Assembly: GCA_028820505.1 (NCBI GenBank)
Contig: JAPPIT010000004.1
Location: forward strand, 1-64,000
From: Defluviicoccus sp.
GTDB lineage: Bacteria; Pseudomonadota; Alphaproteobacteria; MPNO01
Direction of reading: 5' to 3'
DNA length: 64,000 bases
Numbering within the stretch: position 1 is the first letter of the stretch; each line of letters begins with the position of its first letter. The position numbers and the translations under genes were made by a program. Positions 27,543 to 37,689 of this stretch are shown piece after piece. The notes under the pieces were generated by a model, which saw nothing but the letters and a program-made list of their open reading frames with translations, was not told the origin of the DNA and made no database searches.

Positions 27543-27757
27543 GGCAACCCTCCAATCCCGGTCGCATGGAAATCGCGCCGCGATACCGGCGGCCTGTGCG
27601 ACCCGAGTAACCGCCTTCTCCAACACGCCGGCGCCATGTCTTGCGACTTGCGGACGGGCAGCGCTTCGGAAGGACCATGCCGTGGTGTGGTACGGCACGG
27701 GGCTGGAGGATTGCCCACGACCCGGCCCACAGGGCGCCGGGAGAGCGGCGCCGCGCC

Positions 27758-27883
27758 GGGTGGCGGCTGGCGCGGCTCGCCGCTGTCGCGCATCGCCGCC
27801 GCGACGAGGCTGCCCGCCTTCTCCACCGCTTGAACGGGATGGGCGTCGGCGATCGTCGCACAGACGTCGCCGTAAACGGTCAT
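27758..27883 (-). pseudogene. Tyrosine integrase, C-terminal tail relic
   Basis: IADAHPVQAVEKAGSLVAAA followed by MRDSGEPRQPPP matches LADAHRVEAAEKVGHFVARA and the GEPRQPSP ending of the integrase fragment at 33577-33925. Only this tail is left. It precedes the broken nuclease-like gene on the same strand, a pairing mirrored at 33.6 kb by an integrase followed by the UDG-like gene. Confidence 0.6.
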
Positions 27884-27964
27884 GCCGAATGCGGTGCCAC
27901 AGGGGTGCGATTGGCGGGAGCGCTCCGTACGCCGCGCACGAAGCGTCTTCACTTCCGGATGACC

Positions 27965-28522
27965 TTACATCACCGGCTCGCCGAAAAGCGTGCCGTGAAA
28001 TCCGGCCAGGAGCCCGGCGACAACCAAGCCCCCGACGACGGCAGCGATGTCCCTGGCAATACGGGGCGCCGGCTCCGCCGGCGGGCGCTTGCCTCGCAAC
28101 ACGGCGCTGACGATCTCGACCGCCGCGAACAGGGCGAAGCCGCCGAACAGCACCACGGAGCGTACTTCGCCATTGGAGAGAAGATGGGCGAGGGCCCACA
28201 GCAGCAGCCCGAGCAACATCGGATGCTGGACCAGGGCGCGTATGCGGGTGGGCATGTTGGCCGCGGCGAACAGCACCAGCGCGATCGGCACCAGGATCAT
28301 CGAGGCTCGATGCCCCCAGGCCGGAGGCGCGTAGACCTCTTCGAAGGGGGCGCGCGAGTAGCCCCACACAACGGCCACCAGGGAGAGCAGCACGACCGCG
28401 CTGAACACGCCGCGATAGGACATCGCTCCCAACCGTTCCACCAGGGCGGCGCGCAATCGCGGGACGCTCGGTATCAGGTGGACTGCCAGGAACAGCACGA
28501 GGCCCGCTACCAACAGTGACAT
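27965..28522 (-). CDS. NnrU family membrane protein
   Basis: The 185-residue inner-membrane protein has about six helices and the NnrU layout: an N-terminal helix ending FLAVHLIPSVPRLRAALVER, SYRGVFSAVVLLSLVAVVWG, the YAPPAWGH motif, and MPTRIRALVQHPMLLGLLLW before the last helices. NnrU relatives were first described with nitric-oxide reduction genes and are related to methyltransferase-like membrane proteins; direct activity is not established. No denitrification genes are adjacent, though an NsrR-like regulator is at 51511-51990. Confidence 0.85.
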   Translation of the reverse strand: MSLLVAGLVLFLAVHLIPSVPRLRAALVERLGAMSYRGVFSAVVLLSLVAVVWGYSRAPFEEVYAPPAWGHRASMILVPIALVLFAAANMPTRIRALVQHPMLLGLLLWALAHLLSNGEVRSVVLFGGFALFAAVEIVSAVLRGKRPPAEPAPRIARDIAAVVGGLVVAGLLAGFHGTLFGEPVM

Positions 28523-28668
28523 GCGCGTACTCCAGGCTCAGTTGTCGACCACGGATTTCAGACCGAAGGACTCAAGAAATGGCTGCGTGCCGGCTCGGGG
28601 GAATATGCACCGTTGCGGGCAGGACAGCCGGTGGGTGGGCGGCCTCGGACGCGCTGCCGCCCGGCGGC

Positions 28669-29190
28669 TCAGAAGTTCAGTCCGAGCGGGCTCTTGTCCT
28701 CGCCTGCGCCGGTCTCCGAACCCGGCGCCGCCCCCGGCTGCGCCGTCTCGACCGTTCCCCCGGCGACCGCCACTGTCGACGGAAGGGACCAGCGTCCGCC
28801 GTTCAGCTCGTACCTGCCTTGCCCGCGGCCGTTGCTCAACTCCGTCCGGATCGACGGCAGCTTGATCAGACGCTCCATGTCGGTGGCGGCGCACGCCAGG
28901 ATTTCCGGCGGGGTGAGGCCGGGCCGCTCGCGCAGCACCCGTTCGACAAAGCGGGGGACCGAACCCCTGGGCGCGCGCTTTCCTCCACGCGCCCGGCGTC
29001 GCGGCGCCGCCGCCGTTTTCCCTCTTCGCCCGCGCGACGCCCGCGCCCGCGGAGCCCCGGCCCGTCCCGCGCCGAGGAGGTCCAGCAGCTCTCTCCTGGC
29101 GTCGGCCTTTCCGCGCGCGTAGGCCGCCTCCTCGATCTCGGCGAGGAGCGCCGCAAGTTTGTCCGATCCGCTCCGCGAGGCTTTAGGCAT
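28669..29190 (-). CDS. Ala/Arg-rich winged-helix-like protein (paralog of 202-747)
   Basis: The 173-residue protein repeats the layout of the gene at 202-747: N-terminal helix SDKLAALLAEIEEAAYARGK, basic Ala/Arg linker, and core with SVPRFVERVLRERPGLTPPE and ERLIKLPSIRTELSNG. It ends in a disordered-looking tail. Conservation is concentrated at both ends of the protein and the linker is divergent, which supports selection on the two structured parts. A histone-like or nucleoid-associated role is possible given the basic linker, but not shown. Confidence 0.7.
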   Translation of the reverse strand: MPKASRSGSDKLAALLAEIEEAAYARGKADARRELLDLLGAGRAGAPRARASRGRRGKTAAAPRRRARGGKRAPRGSVPRFVERVLRERPGLTPPEILACAATDMERLIKLPSIRTELSNGRGQGRYELNGGRWSLPSTVAVAGGTVETAQPGAAPGSETGAGEDKSPLGLNF

Positions 29191-29769
29191 CGACCGTTTC
29201 CCTGTTCCACGAGGAATGGCTGGCGTGTGCCCGGCTTTAGCTACACTGCGGCACGGACGCGCTCAAGCGTTCGATCCTGGACGTCGACACGAAAGAGCGG
29301 GGCGCGCGGTCCCACGCCGCGCACCGCGTCGGACTGCACCGCGTCGGACTGTACCCACCACCGGCGGCCTCAGCGCCGACCGGGACATGTTGCGGTCCGG
29401 CTGCGGGAGAGCGCCGCCGCCGGGGGAGCGTCGCCGGCCTGCCGGGCAGGTGGCGGAACGATCGCCGGCTCGAACGTGCCGCTGCGGACGCGCGGCACCG
29501 CCGGTTCGACCGCGCTGTCCCCGGTCGGCACTCTCGTGCCCGTATGACCGTTGCGGCCGCTGCCGCGGTGCGCCGGATCGCCATTCCCGCAGCCCAGGCG
29601 GTCGATCGGCTCGGCGCCCGACCCACCGTCCGTCCAACCGCCTCCTCGCCCATCGGAAGGTGACGACGCCAGCCGAACAAGTCCGGGCATGACGAATTGC
29701 GGGAAAGACGTGGCGGAAGAGACTGCGTGACGGGCCTTGTGCGCGCCAATGAACTTCGGAACCGGGACA
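29191..29769. other. Intergenic stretch, nothing recognised
   Basis: No supported gene; several Arg/Pro-rich chance frames only. Confidence 0.45.
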
Positions 29770-32166
29770 TCAGGAAGGGCCCGGCGCCCGCGCGCCCGTG
29801 CCCGCACCCGCGTCGATTTTCATGAGCAGCGGAGGCAGCAGGAAGAAATCGGCGACGAGCGCGAGCGCGATGACGAGCGCGGTGAGCTTGCCCATCCCGG
29901 CGTTGAGTTCGAAGCTCGAGAGGCTGACCACGACGAAGCCCGCCACCAGTACGAGGGAGGTCGTGAGCAGGGCGCGGCCCACGGTGCGGAAGGCAACGCG
30001 CACCGCATCGGGAGACGCGTAACCGAGCTCGCGCCGGGCCCGCAGGTACTTGCTGAGGAAGTGCACCGTGTCGTCGACGACGATGCCCAGCGTCATGGCC
30101 GATACCATCGAGAGCGACACGCCCACCTCTCCCACCGCCAACCCCCAGATCCCGAAGCCCAGCGCGCCCGGAGCCAGGTTCGGGACCAGGCTCGCGATCC
30201 CGAGCCGCAGAGATCTGAGGGCAAGCACAAGGACGAGGGAAATTCCAACCAGGGCGATGGTGGTTCCGAGCAGCATCGCCACAATGTTGCGTCGCCCGAG
30301 ATGCGCGAACATCAAGGTGCCGCCGGCGCTCTCGGCGCGGACGATGTGGGGCGCGCGGTCGGCCAGCCATCGCAAGGCGCGCCGATCCAGCGCGATCACC
30401 TCGTTCGAAGAGAGCGTCCGCGTCGCCACCGTCATCCGGGTGGCCGACTTGTCCACGGCTATCTGGTTGTTGAGATCGAGACCGGCGGGGAGCGATATCT
30501 CGTAGAGCAGCAGGTACTGCGCGGCCTGCTCCTCGCTCGCGGGCAGCCGGTATTCGGCGGGATCGTCGCCGTGCATGCTCCTGTTGAGCCGCCGGAAGGT
30601 ATCCGTGATGACGTTGACGTGGATCGTTTCGGGCTGCGCCCGGTACCACTCGGCGAACGCCGCAACGTCGGAAAGATAGGCGGGATCGACGATCCCTTCG
30701 GCGCCGGCCGATGCGAGCGCGTACTCCATCGTGTAGATGCCGGTGAGGTTTTCGACGGTGAAGTCCGCATCGCGGCGAAACTCGATGCTCTCGTCGAAAT
30801 AATGCAGGAAGACGTCGTTCAGCTCGTTGCGGGGTATCGACGCGAGGAGGGCGATCACGATCACGCCGAATCCCCATCCCAGCGCGCGGCGCCGGCGGAT
30901 CACGAACTCGCCGAGCGCGGCCATCGCCGCATCGCGGCGGTCCCCGGCCGCGCGCACCCGGACCGGCAGCAGCGAAAGCAGCGCCGGCAGAAGGGTCACC
31001 GACAGCACGAACGCCGCGCCGACCCCGAACGCGACGAAGGTGCCGAGATGACGGAGCGGCGGCACCTCGGAGAAGTTCATGCTCAGGAAACCGAACGCGG
31101 TGGTCAGGCAGGCGAGGAAGACCGGCTGAAGATTCACCCGCATCGCCTCGACGATCGCGTTGCGCTTGCGTTCGCCATCTCGATGGAACGGTAGTGGCGT
31201 ATCCGTAGCCCGGCCTGTCGGCGTTCCGGACGTATCGCCTCGCATCGAGTGGACGAAGCTCGAGAAGATGTGGACGCAGCTTGCGATCGCCACCGTGAGC
31301 ACGACGACCGGCGCGATGGCGGACGGCGCCGTCATGGGCAGCCCCACCCAGCCGCCGAGACCCACCGCGGCCATCACCGAGAGCGCGACGACGAGCATGA
31401 TCGCGAACGTCCCGCCAAGCCCGCCCGTCAGAAACAGCAGCATCAGGGTCATTGTCGCGAAGGTCGCCGGGACCAGCGTCTGGAGATCGCGGAGCGAGAC
31501 CTGCATGAACGTCTGGTTGAAGATCACCAGACCGGTCACGCGCACGTCGATGCCGGGGAAACGCTCGCGAACCCGGTCGGCGAGGCCGTAAGCGAACTCG
31601 GCGACCCGCTCCCCTTCGCGCATCTCGTCCTTGCCGGGCAGCGCGACGGCGACGTTGACGCCGCTGAGCCCGCCATCGCGCGCGATCAGGCGCCCCGCCA
31701 GGAGCGGTTCGGCGAGCGCGATAGCGCGAATCCGGGACCGCTGCTCGACGTCGCCGGGGGCGCTGCCGTCAACCAGATCGCGGACCAGGATGTCGTCGCC
31801 GTCGGCCGTGGAGTGCTGGAAGTTGGTCAGCGAGTCGACGCGGGTCGCAAACGGAATTTGCCACGCTCGGTCGGTCAGCCAGAGGGCGGCCTCCAGCGCG
31901 ATGGCGGAGGTGGCGTCGCGGTCCTCGGGCACGACGGCGAAGAACACGTTGCTGGACTTGCCGTAGGTGTTCTCCATCGCCTCGCTTGCGAGGAGCTGGG
32001 GATTGTCCCTGGAAAAGTAGATGCGATCGTCGGCCGAGAATTCGAGAAACGCCGTGCCGCTCGCCGCGATCCCGGACATCACCAGCGCGGCCGCGACAAT
32101 CGGCCAACGCCGCCCGATGGCCCAGCCGCCGAGCCGCGACTCCAACCCGCGCAACGCCTGCATCAT
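29770..32166 (-). CDS. RND/MMPL superfamily exporter
   Basis: The 798-residue protein has two repeats of the RND pattern: one membrane helix, a large periplasmic loop, then five helices. The first membrane bundle contains LTGGLGGTFAIMLVVALSVM and PSAIAPVVVLTVAIASCVHI, the second LGIVVDDTVHFLSKYLRARR, which is the typical MMPL/SSD-type motif with acidic pairs for proton flow. The length is right for the MMPL/HpnN-like class rather than the 1,000-residue AcrB class. Members export lipids, hopanoids, or hydrophobic compounds. No membrane-fusion or outer-membrane partner gene is adjacent, so the substrate is open. ATG 32166 (MMQALRGLESRLGGWAIGRR) leads to the first helix. Confidence 0.85.
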   Translation of the reverse strand: MMQALRGLESRLGGWAIGRRWPIVAAALVMSGIAASGTAFLEFSADDRIYFSRDNPQLLASEAMENTYGKSSNVFFAVVPEDRDATSAIALEAALWLTDRAWQIPFATRVDSLTNFQHSTADGDDILVRDLVDGSAPGDVEQRSRIRAIALAEPLLAGRLIARDGGLSGVNVAVALPGKDEMREGERVAEFAYGLADRVRERFPGIDVRVTGLVIFNQTFMQVSLRDLQTLVPATFATMTLMLLFLTGGLGGTFAIMLVVALSVMAAVGLGGWVGLPMTAPSAIAPVVVLTVAIASCVHIFSSFVHSMRGDTSGTPTGRATDTPLPFHRDGERKRNAIVEAMRVNLQPVFLACLTTAFGFLSMNFSEVPPLRHLGTFVAFGVGAAFVLSVTLLPALLSLLPVRVRAAGDRRDAAMAALGEFVIRRRRALGWGFGVIVIALLASIPRNELNDVFLHYFDESIEFRRDADFTVENLTGIYTMEYALASAGAEGIVDPAYLSDVAAFAEWYRAQPETIHVNVITDTFRRLNRSMHGDDPAEYRLPASEEQAAQYLLLYEISLPAGLDLNNQIAVDKSATRMTVATRTLSSNEVIALDRRALRWLADRAPHIVRAESAGGTLMFAHLGRRNIVAMLLGTTIALVGISLVLVLALRSLRLGIASLVPNLAPGALGFGIWGLAVGEVGVSLSMVSAMTLGIVVDDTVHFLSKYLRARRELGYASPDAVRVAFRTVGRALLTTSLVLVAGFVVVSLSSFELNAGMGKLTALVIALALVADFFLLPPLLMKIDAGAGTGARAPGPS

Positions 32167-32791
32167 CGCCTTTTCCGTCGAGCGGCCCGCGCCGGATCCC
32201 GAACCCGGCGTGACCGCATCCTACGCCGCGAAGGCGGCCGCGCGGTACGCGAATCGCGAGCCCGGCGCCAACCGGAGTGCTTTACCACGCCTCAATTTGC
32301 CCGGAGCGCCGGCCGGCTCCCGCCGAAAATCCTTCCGGCCGGCCCCGGCCGATACCCCCGGTCAGGCCAGCGCCGCCGGACGATACAGCGCACGCTGCAC
32401 GATGCCGAAACCATCGCGGCGGTCGGTCCGTGGAACGGTGCACGCTCCCCGCGTGGGGTGTGTGCCAGAAACGCCGAAGGGCGTCCCGATCCTGCTTCCT
32501 GACCGCTCAAACGTTCGCGCGATGCAAGCCAGTTTGTAACCGGCAGTTAGCCCGAGCGGCGCTTGAGCGACCGCGTCAGCCACGCACCTCGGGACACAGT
32601 TCCCGAACCGCCGCGCGGCTTCCGGGCAGTAGTGTAGGAAGCACGAGGTCACTGATCAATGCAGGAAGGCATGCGCGTCGGCAGCATCATTTACTCGACC
32701 CGCACCGGTGGCGGTACGGGATTGCGCTGCTGCTTCAGGGTTGGAACCGTTCTACTCCGCCCGACGTTCCGGCAACTGAACGAAGCAACGC
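32167..32791. other. Intergenic stretch, nothing recognised
   Basis: No supported gene. GC falls towards the UDG-like gene. Confidence 0.45.
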
Positions 32792-33580
32792 CTATCGACC
32801 ATCCCCATATGCCTTCAGCAACAATTCACCTGCCGCTCGCTTTTGGTCGGCAGCCAGCTTCCCAAAGGGCTTTTGGGCCGCCGCGCCGAAAATGAACAAC
32901 GACCGTTCGCCGCCAACGTCGTACCACCTCGCGCATATCTCGTACGGTCTAGAACGAAGCTCGCCGCTGGCTGTCCGCTCGAAGGCGAGGATGACCCTCC
33001 AATTCGTCTTTGGCGCAAACTTGATGCGCTTGAGGTGCGCCTTCGCGACCGAGAGCGCCACGATTTGTGGTCGGAGTTCCTCCAACAGCATGTGCCAGAG
33101 CGAGGTGCCGTCGGCCGCGAGAACCGAGCGAGTGTCCTCGTTGAGTCCGGACCAAGTCGGATTCGTGGCGACAGGCGAGCAGATGTCCGTGTGGAGCGCA
33201 GTGGATGCGCGACCCTCGTAGTAGCTCGCCTCCATGCCGTTAAGCAACGGCTCGAAGGTGCTGAACCATCCGCGGTACGGATTAGTGCGAAAATACGCGG
33301 ACATCGCGTCGAGGTAGCGAGACGGCTTCCGGGCGACGCAACCCTCCGCCAGGGGAAATCGCCGGAACGGCTCGTCATTCGGAAACTCACGCAGAGAGGG
33401 ATTCAATCCGACCGTCAGCAGGCGTAGCGGTGAATCCCGGTACGCATGGAGATCACCGAAGAATAGAATGGGCGCGGCCGGCGTAACGCACCACGACCGA
33501 CCGGCGGAGTGGTCGAAAGCTTGCCAAGCCCGCGCAACGTGCTCAACGAGTGGTTGTACCATCGGGGAAATCTTGCTCAT
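32792..33580 (-). CDS. UDG-superfamily-like protein
   Basis: The 262-residue protein has GLNPS (residues 58-62), reminiscent of motif 1 of the uracil-DNA glycosylase superfamily (GxNP), a central VALSVAKAHLKRIKFAPKTN strand-helix and a late SLFIFGAAAQKPFGKLAAD segment where UDG relatives have their second active-site loop. The match is to the fold pattern; typical catalytic Asp/His residues cannot be fixed by eye. Its ATG overlaps the stop of the integrase fragment (ATGA at 33580-33577), so it is part of an island and is translationally coupled. It might be a DNA-repair or defence protein. It could also be an unrelated family. Confidence 0.45.
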   Translation of the reverse strand: MSKISPMVQPLVEHVARAWQAFDHSAGRSWCVTPAAPILFFGDLHAYRDSPLRLLTVGLNPSLREFPNDEPFRRFPLAEGCVARKPSRYLDAMSAYFRTNPYRGWFSTFEPLLNGMEASYYEGRASTALHTDICSPVATNPTWSGLNEDTRSVLAADGTSLWHMLLEELRPQIVALSVAKAHLKRIKFAPKTNWRVILAFERTASGELRSRPYEICARWYDVGGERSLFIFGAAAQKPFGKLAADQKRAAGELLLKAYGDGR

Positions 33581-33925
33581 GGGCTCGGTTGTCGTGGTTC
33601 GCCAACATCGCTGAGCCGCATCGCCCTTGCAACGAAGTGTCCCACTTTCTCCGCCGCTTCAACGCGGTGCGCATCAGCGAGGTGAGCGTAGATGGCAGTC
33701 GTGCGATCGCGCCGATGGCCAAGCAACCTCCCGACTTGGGACAGTCCCTCACCCGACATGACCGCCTGACTTGCCGCCGTGTGCCGCAGGTCGTGCAGCC
33801 GCATCCTGCCGATCTGCGCGTCCGCACAAATCGCCTGCCAGCGGTCAATCAGGGTTGTCGGCATGCGTTTCCCGGCATAGCGTGAAAACAGGTACGCATC
33901 CGGGTCTCGTCGACTGAGCAGCGCA
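33577..33925 (-). pseudogene. Tyrosine integrase, C-terminal catalytic fragment
   Basis: The fragment of about 115 residues includes the H-x-x-R box (RMRLHDLRHTAASQAVMSGE), the LGH motif and the tyrosine (GHRRDRTTAIYAHLADAH), ending VGEPRQPSP. The sequence before DPDAYLFSRYAGKRMPTTLI is unrelated, so the N-terminal and core-binding domains are lost. It is inactive as an integrase. It lies immediately upstream of the UDG-like gene. Confidence 0.8.
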
Positions 33926-34600
33926 TTGATCGTGGGGTGTGGACTCCGGCAAATTGTCCCAATTCTGCAACCCGTCAAGCGATTGGCCTCCTCCGGGTAC
34001 GACCGGGAGAGCACGGCACGGGGACGACTCTCGATCGCCGGTCCGCTGCGAAGTGGACGGATCGTGCTGCTGACGCGCCCGGACTGTACCGACGTCTCCG
34101 GCGCCTTTGCCGTGGATGGAACGGACGCCGGCGCGGGCGGCGCGGACGGGGACAGCGCGATGGCCGTACCCCCGTTACCGCCGCCGCAACCGAAGGGGAC
34201 CGTCGCGCCACCAGGGCGAAGACTGACAATCGCACAAACATCGTCTGGCGCGGGAGGGCGGGTCCAGGCATCCGAAGAACCGGGATACGCATACGAGGCT
34301 CCGTCCGCATCGGGAGCCGCTCGACCGTAGTCGCGATAGGTCCGCCGCTGCACCCAGGTCAGGGCGGACCGCATAGGTCCGGCGCCGGGCGCATCGGCCC
34401 TTTCGGTCGGAGGACCTGTCGCCGTGTCCCGCCGGATGAGCGAGGTCGCGCCGGGATAATCTCCAGCTGCGATTGCGCTCCTCTTCGGACCGGGCTCTAT
34501 TCCCCACGGCTATAGTTCGATCGCGCTCGTCCTCGATGCCGATCGGGCGCACGCCAGCCGGAAGACGGCGGCAAACAAGCTGGGGGCGGTTCGCGAAGGC
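33926..34600. other. Gene-poor stretch
   Basis: No supported gene. Open frames are Ala/Gly/Pro-rich. The left edge is the point at which the integrase fragment loses similarity. Confidence 0.4.
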
Positions 34601-34879
34601 ATGAAGGTGACGAACGACCGGGGCAACGACAATCTCTGCCTCCGATTGCTGGAAGGCGAGGTGAGCTTGGCGCTCGCATACGTTCGGCAGTCGCTCGATG
34701 TCGATCGCGACAACGGGATGATACCGGACGACGTCGCGATTCCCGATGCCGCGATCGCGACGTCGGTCCGCCTCATGCGGAAAGACGGCCCGATGGAGGA
34801 CCGGCCGGCGAGGAACCCGGCCGCGGTCATCCACGACAGCGTCCGCCTCGGGGCGGCAGCGCGGGCGTCGGAACGATGA
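34601..34879 (+). CDS. Unassigned small ORF overlapping the DoxX start
   Basis: The frame MKVTNDRGNDNLCLRLLEGE then VSLALAYVRQSLDVDRDNGM reads acidic and helix-forming, and its stop TGA overlaps the DoxX ATG (ATGA), as in coupled genes. The same frame continues upstream to about 34466 with hydrophobic sequence but no start codon. No family recognised; may be a remnant. Confidence 0.3.
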   Translation: MKVTNDRGNDNLCLRLLEGEVSLALAYVRQSLDVDRDNGMIPDDVAIPDAAIATSVRLMRKDGPMEDRPARNPAAVIHDSVRLGAAARASER

Positions 34880-35229
34880 TGGACGGGCACGATCTCGTCC
34901 GTATCGCTTGCGGGCTCTTCCTTCTGCCCCATTTCGTCCTGAAGATCCCGAGACTGCGAACCCTGCACGAGTTCTACGTCCGGGCGAAATTGCCCCTCCC
35001 CAGGGTGCTCGCGCCGATCGGGTTTGCAGTGGAGGGCGCCATCGTGGCGTCGCTGCTGACCGACACGCTGGTCTTCTACGGGGCTGTGCTCGGCGTCGCG
35101 TTCATGCTGGTTGCGAGCTACGCCGTCGTCCGCCTTTACGGCGGGGGCAAGTGGCGTTGGGAGAAGCAGGGGCCCGAGTACCCGTTGTTCCTGGCGGTAA
35201 TGCTCGCGATCGTCGCGGCGGAAGCCTGA
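34876..35229 (+). CDS. DoxX family membrane protein
   Basis: The 117-residue product has four hydrophobic helices with the DoxX pattern: LVRIACGLFLLPHFVLKIPR, LPRVLAPIGFAVEGAIVASL, then YGAVLGVAFMLVASYAVVRL and a last helix LFLAVMLAIVAAEA. The WRWEKQGPEYPLFLAV segment, with GPEYP before the last helix, is common in this family. DoxX-like proteins are small inner-membrane subunits linked to quinone or thiol redox in some species. ATG 34876 precedes a second ATG at 34879; either could be used. Confidence 0.8.
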   Translation: MMDGHDLVRIACGLFLLPHFVLKIPRLRTLHEFYVRAKLPLPRVLAPIGFAVEGAIVASLLTDTLVFYGAVLGVAFMLVASYAVVRLYGGGKWRWEKQGPEYPLFLAVMLAIVAAEA

Positions 35230-35782
35230 CCGGGTATCGGGATTCTGCCGCGGTGTCGTCGTGCGCAAGAACCTGGCGCACCGCCCACCGCCGCGTCCCG
35301 TTGCGGCGCTCGATCCACCGGGAAACGGCACATAGCTCGTCCATGCCGGGCCGGAACGTATTCGCGCGGCGCGGGGAGGCCCTGCCGCTGCGACCGGGAC
35401 ATGCCGGCGAGACGCAGCCGGGGATCGGCCGCAGCAGGCCCCAGCGCCGCGTTCCAGAATGGTCGATCCCTGCGGCGCGATGCCGACGGCACGACGCCGC
35501 CCCGGACCGTTCCAGGTCGCGGGCGATCGGGCGAACCCGCTGCCCGGCTGGCAGGACGGCGTCCTACGCGCCTGACATGTAGCCACGGAGGCAACTCGTC
35601 GCCGATCTGCCGTCAGGCAACGCGACTCCGGCGCCCCCATGCCGGAGATTGCGTGAGATATTGGCACGGTAGCGGATGAGTCGAAATTCCCGGCCGGTTC
35701 CGGATCCTCAAATCCCCAGCAATACAATTCTTCCGATCCCGGTTGCGGGAGGAGGGGCGATCGAATGGCGACTTCCTGCCGC
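35230..35782. other. Intergenic stretch, nothing recognised
   Basis: No supported gene between the convergent DoxX and outer-membrane protein genes. Confidence 0.45.
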
Positions 35783-36664
35783 CTAGAAGGAAATGGTGAG
35801 CGACCCGCCGACGCCCAGGTCGCCCACACCGGTGGTGTAGCGGGCTCCGACGCCGAGGCGGGCCGGGCCGAATGGCAAACCCATACCGGCGGTCGCCCTC
35901 AGCCGGGGATCGTAGGCGTCGGAGTCGATGCCGCCGAGCCCGGCCTGGAAGCCGACCGGCCCGCTCGTTTCGATACCGGCGAAGGAAACCGGCCCCTCCG
36001 TCCGGGTGCCGAGCTTCGCCCCGGCCTCGCCGCGCCGGAAGTCCACGCCGTTCTTTTCCGCGTAGGTGCCGACGACAAAGGGCGTGAGCAGCAAGTAGGG
36101 CGGCAACGGGACGTCGAGCTCGACATGAACCTGCGTCATCCACAAATCGTCGCCGCCGCCGAGGGCCCGCAACGCGATGTAGCCGCCGTCCCCAAGCTTC
36201 GCGGCGCCCCACGCCCCGCCCAACAGGTCCCGGTCGACCGTGTCCCCGGCGAACAAGCCCCCATCGAAATACTCGACCAGAGCGCCGCCGGCCAATCGGT
36301 CCGTCGTGTACCCGGCGACGCCGAACAGCATCCCGTCGAGTGCGAACCCGGCGAGCGAGGCGAAGCCGTCGGACCCGTCGCGCTGAAGGGCCGCCTGCAG
36401 GGACGGCTGAGCGTCGGTGAGATCGTCGAGATGTTCGATCTCCGCCGCCGGGGACGGGCGTGCGGCAAGAGCAAGTACAAGCGTCAACGCGGCAACGATT
36501 GTGCGCCGGACCGCGCGGCGCGTCGCGCGGCTTCGGCTCTTGCCGCTCACAGGCTCCGCGGCCTCGAGCCGGCCCGATACGAGCTTGCCACTGCCCGTCG
36601 TCGTCTTCACCGCAGCCTTATTCCCCAGCACTCTTCTTCCCGATGCTCCTGCCCCGATTGCCAT
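35783..36664 (-). CDS. Outer-membrane beta-barrel-like protein
   Basis: The 293-residue product has a long basic leader followed by a signal core (TIVAALTLVLALAARPSPAA, cleavage before EIEHL) and a mature part made of alternating strands (PPYLLLTPFVVGTYAEKNGV, GPVGFQAGLGGIDSD, RLGVGARYTTGVGDLG). It ends in LTISF; a terminal phenylalanine is the outer-membrane insertion signal. These features support a small outer-membrane barrel. The ATG at 36664 gives a leader longer than usual; the GTG at 36610 is a possible start. No ligand or partner is evident. Confidence 0.65.
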   Translation of the reverse strand: MAIGAGASGRRVLGNKAAVKTTTGSGKLVSGRLEAAEPVSGKSRSRATRRAVRRTIVAALTLVLALAARPSPAAEIEHLDDLTDAQPSLQAALQRDGSDGFASLAGFALDGMLFGVAGYTTDRLAGGALVEYFDGGLFAGDTVDRDLLGGAWGAAKLGDGGYIALRALGGGDDLWMTQVHVELDVPLPPYLLLTPFVVGTYAEKNGVDFRRGEAGAKLGTRTEGPVSFAGIETSGPVGFQAGLGGIDSDAYDPRLRATAGMGLPFGPARLGVGARYTTGVGDLGVGGSLTISF

Positions 36665-37219
36665 CCTAGCCGACAGGACTTAACGGATGGCTCGGCGGAA
36701 CCGGTGGGCTTCCGACATTCCTGAACCGAAAGCCTCGCGTACCCGGTCTGCATCGACCGGACTATTCCATTCGCACCGATTGACTGCAAGCCGATCTACC
36801 CGAGCCACACTTTCGCTTGCGCGGTCAGCGCCGCGATCTTTCGGACTTTCGCCGCAGCCGCGGCCCAGTGAGAGGCAATTTCCCGGCAAGTCTGCCGGCC
36901 TTCTCGGTACCGAGTGCGTCCGGAGCCGCTCTGCTTTTCGCCGCTGCGATTCCGATCCCGGTCAGCCATCCCCTGCTGTCCCGGGTTCGATGGCGGTGTT
37001 TGAACCTCATCCGCCATGGCCGGATCGCCGCCCCGGGACTCACGGACCTTGCGCGACCGGGCGCTGGCGGTGCAAATGCCGGAGGCGATGCCGGGTTTTC
37101 GATGGCGGTCCGACGCGTGGTGAAGGCGGAGGATCTCCTCGCGCAAGAGGAGCGGAGGCGTCTCGACGCCGTTCCCGATCGGGTTCCGCCGATCGGGAAC
37201 GCCCGTACGGCAGGACATT
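36665..37219. other. Intergenic stretch, nothing recognised
   Basis: Several overlapping Arg/Ser-rich frames but no consistent gene. Confidence 0.4.
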
Positions 37220-37686
37220 CCGGACAACGAGTCTCCTCCGGCTTGCCGCGCCACCGACCATCGGGCTCTTGGGTGTGGCGGGCGCGCCCGAGCGGGGCGG
37301 CGGAGCTGCCTCCCGTGGAAGACCTGCAGCGGCAACCGCGATCTCCGGCCCGGACGGTGGAGGTCTACGAGCAGCATCTGAGGGTGGGAGACAGTCATGT
37401 CCGGATCGGCTATGTCGGCTATCCCGCTGTCCTCGTCATGGCGCGGCTCTTCGGCGAGGACTGGCGAGGCCGGGGAAGGACGATCGACTTCTGCGCACTC
37501 GACGGTTACATCTCCCGGCTGGACGTCGTCCGCTTTCTGGAGGAGAGCCCCTACATCGTCTTTGCCCGGAAGGACGGCGCGCCGTTCACCGCCGACAACA
37601 TCCGCCAAAACGAGAAGGACGTGCCGCCCGGGCCGTACTACCTGGTCTGGGACGACATCTCCATTCCGGCGCTGCTGGCGAAGGGG
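37220..37686 (+). pseudogene. Secreted redox-type protein, frameshifted and cut by IS21 remnant
   Basis: One frame gives a signal-like segment (LLRLAAPPTIGLLGVAGAP); after a one-base slip near 37290 the next frame continues AAELPPVEDLQRQP, then TVEVYEQHLRVG and a conserved-looking domain: DFCALDGYISRLDVVRFLEE, YIVFARKDGAPFTADNIRQN and DVPPGPYYLVWDD. This resembles the sulfite-oxidase/molybdopterin-like substrate domain seen ahead of cytochrome c modules (A-x-DGY...GPYYLVW). The frame ends at ALLAKG (37686), where IS21 sequence begins. Any downstream haem domain is missing. Confidence 0.6.
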
Positions 37687-37689
37687 CCC

